Positions 1-8,716 of a DNA stretch of 64,000 nucleotides are shown here, piece by piece. The stretch is taken from NCBI GenBank assembly GCA_900104855.1, contig FNSS01000001.1, forward strand, positions 5,890,001 to 5,954,000. Direction: 5' to 3'. Numbering within the stretch: the stretch's first letter is position 1; each line of letters opens with the position of its first letter. The notes under the pieces were generated by a model that searched no databases, had not been told where the DNA came from, and saw nothing but the letters and a program-made list of their open reading frames with translations. Source of the stretch: Rhizobiales bacterium GAS188 (lineage in GTDB: Bacteria; Pseudomonadota; Alphaproteobacteria; Rhizobiales; Beijerinckiaceae). The translations under genes and the position numbers were made by a program.

Positions 1-500
1 ACCGTGAAAGTCACGGCCGACATGAGCGCTTGGCTCAAGCCGACCGCAAACTCGATCGGTGCTTCCGTCGCAACCCTCAGGTCTTCGGCAATCCGATATT
101 CCGGATTCTCATGATCGCCCTGGATGAGGTTGAGCTGGAAATAACGCCCCTTGGCGAGCCAATAATCGGCAATGTGCCTGGTCATCCAGGCGCGCCAACT
201 TCGTTGCATCGCCATGCGGCAGCGCACGATCGACAGCACGGCCAAGACGCCGGCCACGACCAGCCCCGGAAATATGTAGCCCTGGAAGAATGCGGCTACG
301 GAATCCTTTTTCTCCAAGGCGTCGAAGAAGACCCTGTTCCACCTGGTGACACCGTAATGAATGCCAACGTTGAAACAGACGAGAATGAAGAGAGTGACGC
401 TCAAGAGCCACGCCGAACGCTGGCCATTGCGACCCCAAAACTGCAGGCCTAGTTCCCAAAATCGACGCAGCAGATACCGCCGCGATTCACCTTCGCTCAT
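1..500 (-). CDS. ABC transporter permease/ATPase, YddA/SbmA type (partial)
   Basis: Only the N-terminal 166 residues lie in the window; the gene continues past the left edge. The minus-strand frame opens at an ATG at 500, with an in-frame GTG slightly upstream as an alternative. Two hydrophobic stretches (about residues 29-50 and 73-93) are followed by a segment with the motif GDHENPEYRIAED, typical of the fused membrane domain/ATPase proteins of the YddA-ABCD group, which relate to SbmA/BacA peptide importers. The ATPase half is outside the window, so the substrate cannot be inferred. It would sit in the inner membrane. The gene runs in the same direction as the DUF3618 gene about 200 bases upstream. 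The family call comes from recalled sequence patterns. Confidence 0.75.
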   Translation of the reverse strand, partial: MSEGESRRYLLRRFWELGLQFWGRNGQRSAWLLSVTLFILVCFNVGIHYGVTRWNRVFFDALEKKDSVAAFFQGYIFPGLVVAGVLAVLSIVRCRMAMQRSWRAWMTRHIADYWLAKGRYFQLNLIQGDHENPEYRIAEDLRVATEAPIEFAVGLSQALMSAVTFT

Positions 501-702
501 CGAGTTGACGTCGTTCTCGGTGTCCACCTTCGCATCCTCGATCTGTCGATCGGTTGTCGACAATAACAGGGCAAGGGCTCGCTGCGAGAGCCGCGAGCCA
601 TGCAACAACAGCGCATGGCTTGCGGTCGCCGGGGTCTGTTCCGACGCTCACAAGCCAGGAAAGCAAGCCGCGCACCAACGGGGAGGTCGGCTGGAGCCCC
701 TG

Positions 703-1302
703 TTAGTCAGCCAATTTGGGGAGCAGCGCCTGGAGCGCGGCTACGAGCAGCAGTTGAGCGGCAGATACGAGAATCGGGCGAGCGGCCGGGGGACCGGGAA
801 TCTTGGTCAGCCAATCGTCCAGGGTGCGCTCCATTGCGCCACTCAACTGTTGGGCGCCCGACGTGACCTGCGCTTTAGCGTGATTCATGACCTCCTCGCT
901 TTTCGCCCTGGCGCGGTCTCGAAAGACTTTCGTCGCCGATTCCGCCAAGGAACTCACCATATTCGTAATCCGTCCAGGCGGCCGAGGTTCCCGATCTTCG
1001 CCGGGTGGATTTGGTGTGAGATCGATGTCGCGATTATAGGCTTTCGTGCGACGGACAGCTGAATATGCCAAAAATCCCAACCCTGCTCCGATGAGGACGG
1101 TGGGGATCGGATGACGGCGGGCGGCGATATCCAAGACCTTCTCTGCGGTCATGTCCTTCAAGCCGCTGCTCTGGGTCCACTCATCAAGCAAGTGGGAGGG
1201 AGTGAGATTGCCGCGCAGCTTATCGATTGTGACACCAAGTCTTTGCCTGACGCGATTTGCGTCGTCCGCGAGTTGGGAAGCCGAGAGCGTCTGCCGCGTC
1301 AT
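703..1302 (-). CDS. DUF3618 domain-containing protein
   Basis: A 199-residue protein whose N-terminus (about residues 10-40, with RVRQRLGVTIDKLRGNLTP) matches the DUF3618 pattern: a short amphipathic helix found in membrane-associated envelope or stress proteins of Alphaproteobacteria. A hydrophobic Gly/Ala-rich segment lies at about residues 65-82 and a second at the C-terminus (about 176-195), so membrane association is likely. The start is one base after the stop of the holin-like gene, so the two are translationally linked. DUF3618, holin-X-like and CsbD/YqjD genes often occur together. The biochemical role is unknown; envelope stress tolerance is inferred from context only. Confidence 0.8.
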   Translation of the reverse strand: MTRQTLSASQLADDANRVRQRLGVTIDKLRGNLTPSHLLDEWTQSSGLKDMTAEKVLDIAARRHPIPTVLIGAGLGFLAYSAVRRTKAYNRDIDLTPNPPGEDREPRPPGRITNMVSSLAESATKVFRDRARAKSEEVMNHAKAQVTSGAQQLSGAMERTLDDWLTKIPGPPAARPILVSAAQLLLVAALQALLPKLAD

Positions 1303-1303
1303 T

Positions 1304-1684
1304 TCAACTGCTCCTGATCAGCGATGACAGCTGATCCAAGCTGCGGACCGGGACCAATCGAGCCGGCTTGAGCGCCCGCATGCCGAAGAAGAGGAGAATG
1401 CCTCCGACCACCATCGTCGCGGCCGCTACAATGAAGCACGCCCCGTCAGGCGGCATCCCGAGCCTGACAAGCAGAGCCGCCGCGCCTGCCAGTAGAATGA
1501 AGACGCTCGCCAGCGTGATGGCGAAGCCACCGGCGAGAAACGCCAGGCCGGACGCCGCTTTCGCCGAGGCCTCGCTCAACTCCGCCCTGATCAGACGACT
1601 TTCGATCGAGATCAGGTCGGAGACCTGGCTCAGAAGATCTGCCGCCAACTGGCGGGTCGACGTCGATTGAGGTGCGTAAGTCAT
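1304..1684 (-). CDS. Phage holin family protein (holin-X / DUF1469-like)
   Basis: A 126-residue protein with an N-terminal amphipathic region and two strong transmembrane helices (about residues 46-73 and 81-102) joined by a short loop. This is the layout of the Actinobacterial Holin-X superfamily. Despite the name, chromosomal members are not lysis proteins; they usually sit beside DUF3618 and YqjD/ElaB genes, as here. The downstream DUF3618 gene begins one base after this stop, and the CsbD-like gene lies 55 bases upstream, suggesting one minus-strand transcription unit. No phage structural genes are nearby, which argues against a prophage role. Confidence 0.8.
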   Translation of the reverse strand: MTYAPQSTSTRQLAADLLSQVSDLISIESRLIRAELSEASAKAASGLAFLAGGFAITLASVFILLAGAAALLVRLGMPPDGACFIVAAATMVVGGILLFFGMRALKPARLVPVRSLDQLSSLIRSS

Positions 1685-1739
1685 GCGCCGATCCTCCGTG
1701 CCACAGCGCTTTCGACGTGTTGGGTCGGCAATGGACGGT

Positions 1740-2270
1740 TCAAGTCATCTTGCCGATCAGAACGCCCACCCCGATCGCTATTGCGACCGCACTCAATGGA
1801 TTTTTCTGAATACGCGCTTCGAACTCAGCCTCGAGTGACACGAGCCTGTCCTGGGCCACAGCAGCAGATTGAGTGATATTGTCGCCGGCCGTTCCGACGA
1901 CGTCCATGACCTGGTCGCGCGTAGAGGTCGCTTGGTTCTGAACGAGCAGACCGACCGTTTGCGTCAACTTCGCCAGATCGTCCCGCAAGGCGGCGAAATC
2001 GCTGTTTGCCAGTCCGTCGACCGCGGTCTTGGTGCCTTGACTCACGGCGTCCCTGGTCTTCGCTATGGTTTCGGATGCGCCTTTGGCAATGTCGGAGGCG
2101 CCGCTTGCGATGGCGTCCCTGGCATGCCCGTAGGCACTCTGCACATTGCCGGCGGCCTGATCGTAAAGGCCCTGACCGGTGGTCCGCTTGTCCTTCAAGG
2201 TGCGACCGGCAATCTCTTCCACCTGACCAATGGTCTTGCGCGCTGCGCCCTCGGCATTGTCTGTGTTCAT
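1740..2270 (-). CDS. CsbD-like / YqjD-ElaB-like membrane-anchored protein
   Basis: A 176-residue protein. The N-terminal 50 residues (Ala/Gly/Lys-rich, with TIGQVEEIAGRTLKD) follow the CsbD pattern. The middle is a helical Ala/Thr/Asp-rich stretch resembling the DUF883 coiled region. The C-terminus ends with NPLSAVAIAIGVGVLIG, the glycine-rich anchor that attaches YqjD/ElaB proteins to the inner membrane. The combination suggests a fusion of a general-stress CsbD domain with a YqjD-type anchor; in enterobacteria such anchors tether stationary-phase ribosomes, but that activity is not shown for this protein. It leads the minus-strand cluster with the holin-like and DUF3618 genes. Confidence 0.78.
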   Translation of the reverse strand: MNTDNAEGAARKTIGQVEEIAGRTLKDKRTTGQGLYDQAAGNVQSAYGHARDAIASGASDIAKGASETIAKTRDAVSQGTKTAVDGLANSDFAALRDDLAKLTQTVGLLVQNQATSTRDQVMDVVGTAGDNITQSAAVAQDRLVSLEAEFEARIQKNPLSAVAIAIGVGVLIGKMT

Positions 2271-2491
2271 CGTCCTGTCCTCCGAATTCGGTGATCAAAG
2301 GATTACGCAGAAGTCCTGATAAAGTTCGAGGTTTGGACATTTTAATTGCGCCCGCGTTTGTAGGGCTTGCTCCCCGATTAAATTTCCGACCGCAAGTAAA
2401 ACCGATATTGGTCGGACCTGATCTGGTCCGCGTCGGAACTTTCCAGCATCCACCATGTTGTACTGGTTGCGGGTGCGAGCGAGGACTTCCG

Positions 2492-3085
2492 ATGAAACTT
2501 CCTGCGGTGGCGATTATCCTTTTGTCCGCGACAGTGCCAGCAATCGCTTTCCCGATCACCGTGTGGAACGCGCGGAGCAACCGCGCCGCCCATGAAATAA
2601 TCAGCTCCAAGCCTCGAACCTTGGCTGCTCTCACGGAGGCGAGTTCGCCGCGCTTGCATGTCCGCGTGGTCCTGCCCGATCTGCGAGTGGCGGGGGCAGA
2701 GGAGGAGAACGTCTCGGTCGCCCGCGCGACGGATCTCACTTCGGTCTCACCGAGATCGATGCAGGAGCCGGGAGTCGACACGCCGAGCGGAGCTCCCGCC
2801 CATCCCGCTGGCCTGTCGCCGGTTTACCCGACGCCGCGTCTCGAAGCGGTACCGGCGCCCGGCAACCCCAAGAAATTGGTGTCGAATAAGACACGAGGCG
2901 CGGCAGCGAAAGCGATGCATGCAATGACCAAGCCTCGGCCGAGTGAGCTGAGGCCGGACAGCGGCCAGCGCAAGAGTGCGCGCGGCCATGCGTCGGCGCC
3001 GAGGCTTCGCAAGGTGGCAAAAGGCCCGCAGCTCCATCGCGAGGTCACGGCGCGCATCCATGGGCCGCAAAACCGATGGCCATGA
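2492..3085 (+). CDS. Hypothetical secreted basic protein
   Basis: A 197-residue protein not recognised as any family. The start at 2492 is chosen because it gives a classical Sec signal peptide (short basic N-terminus, hydrophobic core of about residues 5-19, cleavage near Ala-Phe) and has a GAGG-type ribosome site just upstream. The frame stays open farther upstream but overlaps the CsbD-like gene on the other strand. The mature part is Pro/Arg/Ala-rich and increasingly basic toward the C-terminus, with low-complexity character, so an envelope or nucleic-acid-binding role is possible but unsupported. The stop codon lies inside a small tandem repeat. Confidence 0.5.
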   Translation: MKLPAVAIILLSATVPAIAFPITVWNARSNRAAHEIISSKPRTLAALTEASSPRLHVRVVLPDLRVAGAEEENVSVARATDLTSVSPRSMQEPGVDTPSGAPAHPAGLSPVYPTPRLEAVPAPGNPKKLVSNKTRGAAAKAMHAMTKPRPSELRPDSGQRKSARGHASAPRLRKVAKGPQLHREVTARIHGPQNRWP

Positions 3086-3117
3086 AAGCGCATCATGAAA
3101 GCGCATCATGAAGCGCG
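3081..3117 (+). repeat. 13-bp tandem repeat, two complete units plus a partial third
   Basis: The unit CATGAAAGCGCAT occurs at 3081-3093 and 3094-3106, followed by a partial third copy starting at 3107. The first unit contains the stop codon of the upstream secreted-protein gene. It looks like replication slippage; no function is evident. Confidence 0.8.
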
Positions 3118-3412
3118 CGTTGATGTCACGCGCGTCGAGCCCCCGATGCTGTGATCATTTGCGCTTGCGGCTCAAGCCTATACGACGGCGCGCATCGGCA
3201 GCAGGATCGGAATCTACTCATGCGGGCCGCGGCTCTTTGTGCGCGCCGCGCCGGTCCCTGAGCAACAAACAGCTGCGAAGCTCCTCGGCGCCGAGGACAA
3301 TGCACGGTGCTGACGAGGCCAAGCGCAGGCATCCGAGGAACAAACAGCGGATCTGCGAGTTGATGAGGCAATCTTCCGCAATTTAGGATACTCAACAACT
3401 TAGGATACGTAC

Positions 3413-4018
3413 ATGGACAACGATCGCATTACCAGCAGCGCCAGGGAAATCTTGAGCTTCGCAGAGAGCGAGACCGGCAAGCTCATTGGCAGCGACAAGA
3501 AGCGACGTTTGCCCATTGGCTTGATGGCTGCAGTCGCCATGGGTGCAGTGACGACGATCGGTTCGATTGCGCCCTCGACGGCTCAGGTCGCGAGCGTCAA
3601 ACTCGGCATTGACCATTCCCTGATCGACAATGTCGCTTGGCAGGGGCACCGCGGCTTTGGCGGGAGCCGTGCGGGCGCAGGCGGTATCGGTGTCGGCCGC
3701 TTCGGCGGCTTCCGCGGCGGCTACGCCAGGCGCGGCGGCAATGGATGGAGCCGGGGTGGCGGAGTCGCCGCAGGTATTGCCGGCGTTGCGGCAGGCGCGA
3801 TCATCGGCGGAGCATTGGCCGGGCAGGCATATCCCGGATACGATTACCGTGGATACGGATACCAGGATGCACCGGATCCCGGCTACGCATATGCTCAACC
3901 TGCGCCGGCCTATGCGGGTGGTGGCTCGGTGGCATACTGCGAGAGCCAATTTCGATCCTATAACCCTGTCACTGGGACCTATCTCGGATTTGACGGGCTC
4001 GAACATCCTTGCCCGTGA
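3413..4018 (+). CDS. BA14K family protein
   Basis: A 201-residue protein. A short N-terminal segment is followed by a hydrophobic signal/anchor (about residues 31-58, ending STAQVA), a long Gly/Arg/Tyr-rich linker (about 78-170) and a C-terminal motif (residues 173-201) with CESQFRSYNPVTGTYLG and a terminal HPCP. That is the BA14K signature, first described for a Brucella immunoreactive, lectin-like surface protein. The first 13 residues (MDNDRITSSAREI) resemble the opening of CsbD proteins, probably by chance. The signal region is closely paralogous to the protein at 24356-24766. Export to the periplasm or surface is inferred. Confidence 0.82.
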   Translation: MDNDRITSSAREILSFAESETGKLIGSDKKRRLPIGLMAAVAMGAVTTIGSIAPSTAQVASVKLGIDHSLIDNVAWQGHRGFGGSRAGAGGIGVGRFGGFRGGYARRGGNGWSRGGGVAAGIAGVAAGAIIGGALAGQAYPGYDYRGYGYQDAPDPGYAYAQPAPAYAGGGSVAYCESQFRSYNPVTGTYLGFDGLEHPCP

Positions 4019-4143
4019 CGGAGAGCGCCCGGAAAGACTAAGGACGTCTCGGCGATGTATTGGATCAGCGCGCCGGTCGGGTCGGTGAGGATCGGACCCT
4101 TCCTCACAGACGCAAAGACAATGACCACGCAAACGGAAATTCC

Positions 4144-4503
4144 ATGTTATTGATCGAGAAGCGCGTCAGCAGGTTCGCGACCGCTCTGTCCACAACCGCC
4201 GGATTCTGCGCGATCATGGCGACGGTCATGGTGGGCGCCCTCATGGGCGTCGCCAGCAGGTTCGGCGACAATTGGGCATTGCTGTTCAACACCTATCTCT
4301 CGCTGGTGGCGATCGTCATCGCGGCGAGCATCTTGATCGCTCAACGCCGCGACACTGCTGCAATTCAGGCGAAGCTCGATCACATCATGATTTCAAGTGA
4401 GTCCGACAACCGCCTGGTCGGAATCGACCTGAGATCGTCACGCGAAATCGATGCCGTGCGTAGCGAGCATCGCGACGTCGTGTCCGATGATAAGCGGGCC
4501 TAG
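4144..4503 (+). CDS. Low-affinity iron permease family protein
   Basis: A 119-residue membrane protein. Two hydrophobic helices (about residues 14-37 and 45-63) are followed by QRRDTAAIQAKLDHI, which matches the conserved 'NRDTxAIQxKLDE' segment of the low-affinity iron permease family (PF04120). Family members are small inner-membrane proteins annotated by similarity to a fungal iron transporter; direct transport by bacterial members is not established. The ATG at 4144 is preferred because the conserved region begins soon after it; an upstream in-frame ATG at 4060 would add an unrelated charged leader. The C-terminal 35 residues are polar and extend past the usual domain. Confidence 0.7.
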   Translation: MLLIEKRVSRFATALSTTAGFCAIMATVMVGALMGVASRFGDNWALLFNTYLSLVAIVIAASILIAQRRDTAAIQAKLDHIMISSESDNRLVGIDLRSSREIDAVRSEHRDVVSDDKRA

Positions 4504-4606
4504 CCGATGATCGTGGATCGCCCTCGTTCGGGAGCGTGGTCTCGGCCGGCTGAGGTAGAATCCGAAACTGTTAGGGGTGACGCCGGTGGCGCTAACCGTT
4601 TCGAGC

Positions 4607-5767
4607 TTACTGCGACGATGCGCCCACGGTATCCGCCATATAGGCGCCGCGCGCGCCCATAGGCTCCGGTTGGCCTATGGTCGTATCGCGCAACGTCTGA
4701 TGCTCGGCTTCGGCATTGAGCATTGCCCCGACAAGTACGATGAGCGCACTCAGCCAGAACCAGAGCAAGAGTACGATGACCGCGCCGAGAGAGCCGTACA
4801 TCGCGTCATAGGCCCCAAATTTGGACACGTAATAAGAGAAGGCCGCCGAAGCGACGAGCCAAAAGGTGGTGGCGAACACCGCACCCCAACTGACCCATTT
4901 CCATCTCGGTTCCCTGCGGCTTGGAGCAAATCGATATAGAACTGCGAGCCCGATCATCATCAGGACGGCGAGGATTGGCCACCGCGCCAGGCCAAGGGCG
5001 AGGCGCGCGCTCTCTCCGATGGGGAAGAGGGCAAGCACAACCGGGATGACCGCGAGAGCGACCACGACGGCACCCGCGACTATGAGCGCGCCGATGGTCA
5101 AGAACAGCGCCACGATTTGCTGGTCAATGAACCCGCGCTTTTCTTCCTCCTCATTGGCGATATTGAGCCCGGTCATGAGCGCGGACATCCCGGCGCGCGC
5201 GCTCCAAAGAGCGATGAGCACGCCGATGATCAATGCCAGGCTGAGCCTGCTTGGGGCCTTGTCCACGAGACCGCTCAAGGCGTCGATCAACAGCTTGGCG
5301 GCTTCGGGCGGCAAGAACGCGGATAGCTCGATGGCGGTTTGGCGAACGGTGTGAGGGTCGGCGACCAGTGCATAGGTGGACACGAATGCGGCGAGGGCCG
5401 GGAAGACCGCAAGCATGGCGTAGAATGCAACCCCAGCAGCCACCAAGGCGAGATTGTCTGCGCCCACCCGGCGCCAGACCCGGACCATGACATCCTTCCA
5501 GCCGCGCAGAGAAATCTGCCAGGGGCTCTCGGCCTGTCGGCCGCGATCATGTTCGCTCGCCGCCTTCCCCGGTGCGATATCGTCTGCCTTGTGAGGTTCG
5601 CCAATGCTGCGACGAGGGGTGGGAATAGGCTTCTTCGAATGATCAAGTCCCTGGATCGCCAAGCTCGGAAGACTGTGCTCGCCGATTGGCGGCGCGCGGC
5701 GGAAGACCGTACGTGACGCTGTCGGAACGTCGCCACTGCGGGAAAGGCGTGATAACATCGGGATCAC
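4607..5767 (-). CDS. YihY/BrkB family inner-membrane protein
   Basis: A 386-residue protein. After an unusually long polar N-terminus (about 80 residues) comes the family entry motif around residues 84-120 (RGWKDVMVRVWRR, then VAAGVAFYAMLAVFPALAA), followed by six hydrophobic helices, with GAVIVLLLWFWLSALIVLVG near the end. This matches BrkB/YihY proteins, once annotated as ribonuclease BN; their true function is unresolved, although Bordetella BrkB was linked to serum resistance. The C-terminal 35 residues are polar and probably cytoplasmic. The long N-terminus may mean a start near residue 80, but no better-placed ribosome site was found. Confidence 0.88.
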   Translation of the reverse strand: MIPMLSRLSRSGDVPTASRTVFRRAPPIGEHSLPSLAIQGLDHSKKPIPTPRRSIGEPHKADDIAPGKAASEHDRGRQAESPWQISLRGWKDVMVRVWRRVGADNLALVAAGVAFYAMLAVFPALAAFVSTYALVADPHTVRQTAIELSAFLPPEAAKLLIDALSGLVDKAPSRLSLALIIGVLIALWSARAGMSALMTGLNIANEEEEKRGFIDQQIVALFLTIGALIVAGAVVVALAVIPVVLALFPIGESARLALGLARWPILAVLMMIGLAVLYRFAPSRREPRWKWVSWGAVFATTFWLVASAAFSYYVSKFGAYDAMYGSLGAVIVLLLWFWLSALIVLVGAMLNAEAEHQTLRDTTIGQPEPMGARGAYMADTVGASSQ

Positions 5768-6331
5768 GCTTGCCGGCGAGAGGCAAAGCTCCGCCTAGGC
5801 ACGATGTAGACGGCTAACGTGTTTCCGGCGCCGCTCATTTTTCGTTCCTTCGGATGATCAGCCCAGCGGACCATCAACATCAGGCCCTTGTGCTCTCTGG
5901 GCCGGCACGCTGCTTTGGCGAGTAATAGTGCGGAGGTCGAAAACACTATTGTTCGACGCGCTCATGGTCTCGGCTTTCCCATCGCCGCGATCATTTTGGT
6001 GGCGACCCCGAGATACGGGGTTTCGCCAAAGGCGGACGCCAATTCCGACGTGGCGACACGCCCGTTGCGCCGGAAAAGACGCGCATGAGGAGTCAGCGGG
6101 CCGATCAAGGACCCGACAATCTGACCATAGCTGACGGGAGGTCGCCGAAGCAGCCTCGGAAACTACTCAGCGGCTACGATAGCATGTCGCGGATCAGATG
6201 GGGCCGGCGGTGATCCCAACACGAATAGCCGCCAGAATGGAGGTTGCCCTGTCCTTTTTCATGATGGCGGCGCGGTGGCTTTCAACCGAGGGCGTCACTA
6301 CCGAACGTTCTTGGCGCTATCAGACAATTGC
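5768..6331. other. Intergenic region without a supported gene
   Basis: Between the BrkB-like gene and the 3' end of the Nramp gene. Several short open frames exist on both strands, but none has a credible ribosome site or a recognisable protein. No hairpin or repeat stood out. Confidence 0.5.
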
Positions 6332-7660
6332 TCACCAAGTTGCAAACATGATCGCCACCGCCACTGCCATCGTCCCCGTACATAACCACCCCATCGCCCA
6401 CAGCACCCGCGGCAACACGAAACGGCCCATCACGTCGGGGCGCATTGCCATGAGCATGATGATCACCATCAGCGGCACCGCGACAATACCGTTGATCACC
6501 GCCGACCAGAACAGAGCCTTGATTGGGTCGAGCCCGACAAAGTTGATGACAATTCCGATCAGGGTGGACACCGCAATCGTGCCGTAGAACGCCCTAGCGT
6601 CGAGCGGCTTGCGGTCGAGGCCGGTTGTCCAACCAAGCGCCTCGCCGAGCGCGTAGGCGCCAGAACCGGCGAGCACTGGGACCGCGAGCAGGCCGATGCC
6701 GATGATGCCGGCGGCGAAGAGTGCGAAGGTGAACACCCCCGCGATCGGCCGAAGTGCCTCGGCTGCTTGCGCAGAGGTCTGGATGTCGGTGATGCCGTGT
6801 GCGTTCAATGTCGCCGCCGTGCTGACTATAATGAACAGGCTGATCACGTTCGAGTAGCCCATGCCGATATATGTGTCGAAGCGCATGCGCGCGATCTCCG
6901 CCGGTGCCTCCTCGGGAGCTTCGAGCAGCGCGTGCGCCGAAGGGTCAACCCGTTCATCTTCGGCCTCCTGAGAGGATTGCCAGAAGAAGCAGTAGGGCGT
7001 GATTGTCGTGCCGAGCACCGCGACCACTGTGACGACGTAGTCCGTGCTCAGCGAAAAATTCGGCACGAAGGTCCGATACAGGACGAGCCGCCAGGGCACG
7101 TCAACCACCAGCGCCACTGCCACGTAGGCGAGCAGCACAAAACTGGTCCATTTCAGGATGGAGACGTAGCGTTCGTAGCGGGAGTACACCTCCAGCCAAG
7201 TGCAGCCGACGGCAAAGCCGGCGACGTAGAGGCCGATCGGGCCGCCGATCAGCAGGTTGAGTGCCGCGGCCATTGCGCCGAGATCAGCGCCGAGGTTGAT
7301 GATGTTCGCCAGGAGCAGCAGCCCAACGATCGCGTAAAGCAGCCAGGGCGAGTAGTGCGCGCGGATGTTGCCGGCGATGCCCTGGCCGGTCACGCGGCCC
7401 ATGCGCGCGCTGATTTCCTGGATCGCCGCCATCAGCGGGAAGCAGAACAGCATCACCCAGCACATCGAGTAGCCGAACTGCGCGCCGGTCTGTGAGTAGG
7501 TGGCGATACCGCTTGGATCGTCGTCGGAAGCGCCGGTGATCAACCCGGGGCCGAGTCGGCTGAGCAGCCCCTTGCGCGCTGATCCCCGGGGAGCGCGGTG
7601 CCGGGCGATGCGCGCCGCCACGACTGGAATTGTGTCAGAGGCAGCTTTTACGTCCGTCAT
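6332..7660 (-). CDS. Nramp-family divalent metal transporter (non-canonical motifs)
   Basis: A 442-residue polytopic membrane protein of the Nramp/SLC11 family. The start at 7660 (MTDVKAASD) is chosen because residues upstream of it lack family similarity. TM1 carries DDDPSGIATYSQ (residues 46-57), where canonical Mn/Fe transporters have DPGN. TM6 reads TTITPYCFFWQ (about residues 218-228) instead of the canonical MPHN-type sequence, so the metal-coordinating Met is absent. Loss of that sulfur ligand relaxes selectivity against Mg/Ca in studied Nramps, and a related clade carries Mg, so the substrate here need not be Mn or Fe. It stands alone; no MntR/Fur site was recognised. Confidence 0.87.
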   Translation of the reverse strand: MTDVKAASDTIPVVAARIARHRAPRGSARKGLLSRLGPGLITGASDDDPSGIATYSQTGAQFGYSMCWVMLFCFPLMAAIQEISARMGRVTGQGIAGNIRAHYSPWLLYAIVGLLLLANIINLGADLGAMAAALNLLIGGPIGLYVAGFAVGCTWLEVYSRYERYVSILKWTSFVLLAYVAVALVVDVPWRLVLYRTFVPNFSLSTDYVVTVVAVLGTTITPYCFFWQSSQEAEDERVDPSAHALLEAPEEAPAEIARMRFDTYIGMGYSNVISLFIIVSTAATLNAHGITDIQTSAQAAEALRPIAGVFTFALFAAGIIGIGLLAVPVLAGSGAYALGEALGWTTGLDRKPLDARAFYGTIAVSTLIGIVINFVGLDPIKALFWSAVINGIVAVPLMVIIMLMAMRPDVMGRFVLPRVLWAMGWLCTGTMAVAVAIMFATW

Positions 7661-7883
7661 TGCTCCCGGCCCTGCTTGGGCTTCCTTAATCGCCGCATGC
7701 TGAGCCTCGCCGCAGTGATCGAAAGCCACTGGTAGCACACACGGCCAAAGCCGTCTTGGAACGTCCGCCACCCTGGTCGCCGTTACCGTTGAGCGCTGGG
7801 TCGGAAACTGAGCGGGCTCAAGATCCCGGCGCCGAGACCTATCTCCCCGAAAATGCACGGCCTCCTATACCAAGTCCATATGT

Positions 7884-8040
7884 TCATGACCCGTGGGCCC
7901 AGCGTTCGGATGGACGTGATGAGCCAGAGTCAATCACCAACTTGTTCCAGTTGAAACAACAATGATCGACGATGTCTTTGTAGGAAGGGAAGACCCGGTT
8001 TGAGAGCCAGTTGTCTCGCACATATTGGGTCAGCCTCACG
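7884..8040 (-). pseudogene. IS630-family transposase, 3' remnant
   Basis: The minus-strand frame contains YVRDNWLSNRVFPSYKDIV followed by DHCCFNWNKLVIDSG and ends SERWAHGS. This is a slightly decayed version of the C-terminus of IS630-type DDE transposases (usual pattern: RDNWLSNRVF, HCCxAWNxL, GLRDWAHRS). The upstream part of the frame is unrelated and the catalytic DDE residues are missing, so only the last 50 or so codons survive. No terminal inverted repeats were identified. Confidence 0.7.
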
Positions 8041-8043
8041 GGT

Positions 8044-8416
8044 GCATGTCCGTCAATATCCACGAGCATGCAGACGAAATCGGGGTGGGCTCCGGGGCCG
8101 GACGTGCGGGTTCTGGGCGCCAAACGGGACGCAGGTTGCTTGGTGATCTCGGCGATTGGGCCGGAGATAGCCGAGAGCGACTGACACGTCGACACAGGCG
8201 GTATTCTCGACATCTTCAAGACCTGCCCATGCAAGGTGCCGTCGTGTCCGTGATAGTCATGGTGCGCTACCCAAATGAAACACTATCGCCGCCAACGCGA
8301 CCACGGCGACCGCGGCAGCCACTAAGCCAACAGTCAGGATCGCGAGGCGCAGCATCCGCATGTCGTGTCTGCGGTCATTCACGGCCGAACCATAAGCCAA
8401 GCGGCGGCGCGCATGG
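8044..8416. other. Intergenic region, no supported gene
   Basis: Lies between the IS630 remnant and a small hypothetical gene. Only short overlapping frames without similarity or ribosome sites are present; it is probably degraded sequence of the same accessory region. Confidence 0.45.
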
Positions 8417-8716
8417 TCACCTAACGGGACACGCCAGCAACGGCTGGAGGATCATGCGAGGGGCAAACGTGGCGGCGAGCGCAACGACCGTTTGAATTTG
8501 CCTTGACTGCTCTTGGCCCGTGTCGCGCGCGTGGGTTTCCGAGCCTTCTAGGCGTGCCACCGCCTTGCAAAGGGCGTCGATCCCGGCCGCCTCAAATACA
8601 GCATCGACTTCGAGGAGATAGCTCATCCACATCGGATGGAACTTGAACGCCGCCTCCTCGAAGTAACCGTCCCTGACACACAGCGCACGCGCTGCCAATT
8701 CTCGCGGGCTCGCCAT
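8417..8716 (-). CDS. Small hypothetical protein
   Basis: A 99-residue protein that I do not recognise. The ATG at 8716 has a strong purine-rich site (GAGAGGGAC) about ten bases upstream, which supports it as a real gene. The sequence is mixed alpha-helical and soluble-looking with a hydrophobic C-terminal third (about residues 74-97, VVALAATFAPRMILQPLLAC); it has no signal peptide and no clear motif. Neighbours are an IS630 remnant and empty sequence, so context gives no hint of function. Confidence 0.5.
   Translation of the reverse strand: MASPRELAARALCVRDGYFEEAAFKFHPMWMSYLLEVDAVFEAAGIDALCKAVARLEGSETHARDTGQEQSRQIQTVVALAATFAPRMILQPLLACPVR

Noticed and set aside
1304-1684. Prophage lysis gene (holin)
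   Set aside because: Holin-X-like proteins beside DUF3618 and YqjD-like genes are chromosomal envelope/stress genes; no phage genes are nearby.
3108-3386. Arg/Ser-rich 92-residue plus-strand frame after the tandem repeat
   Set aside because: No ribosome site, biased composition typical of a chance frame, and no similarity; the minus strand has an equally good chance frame.
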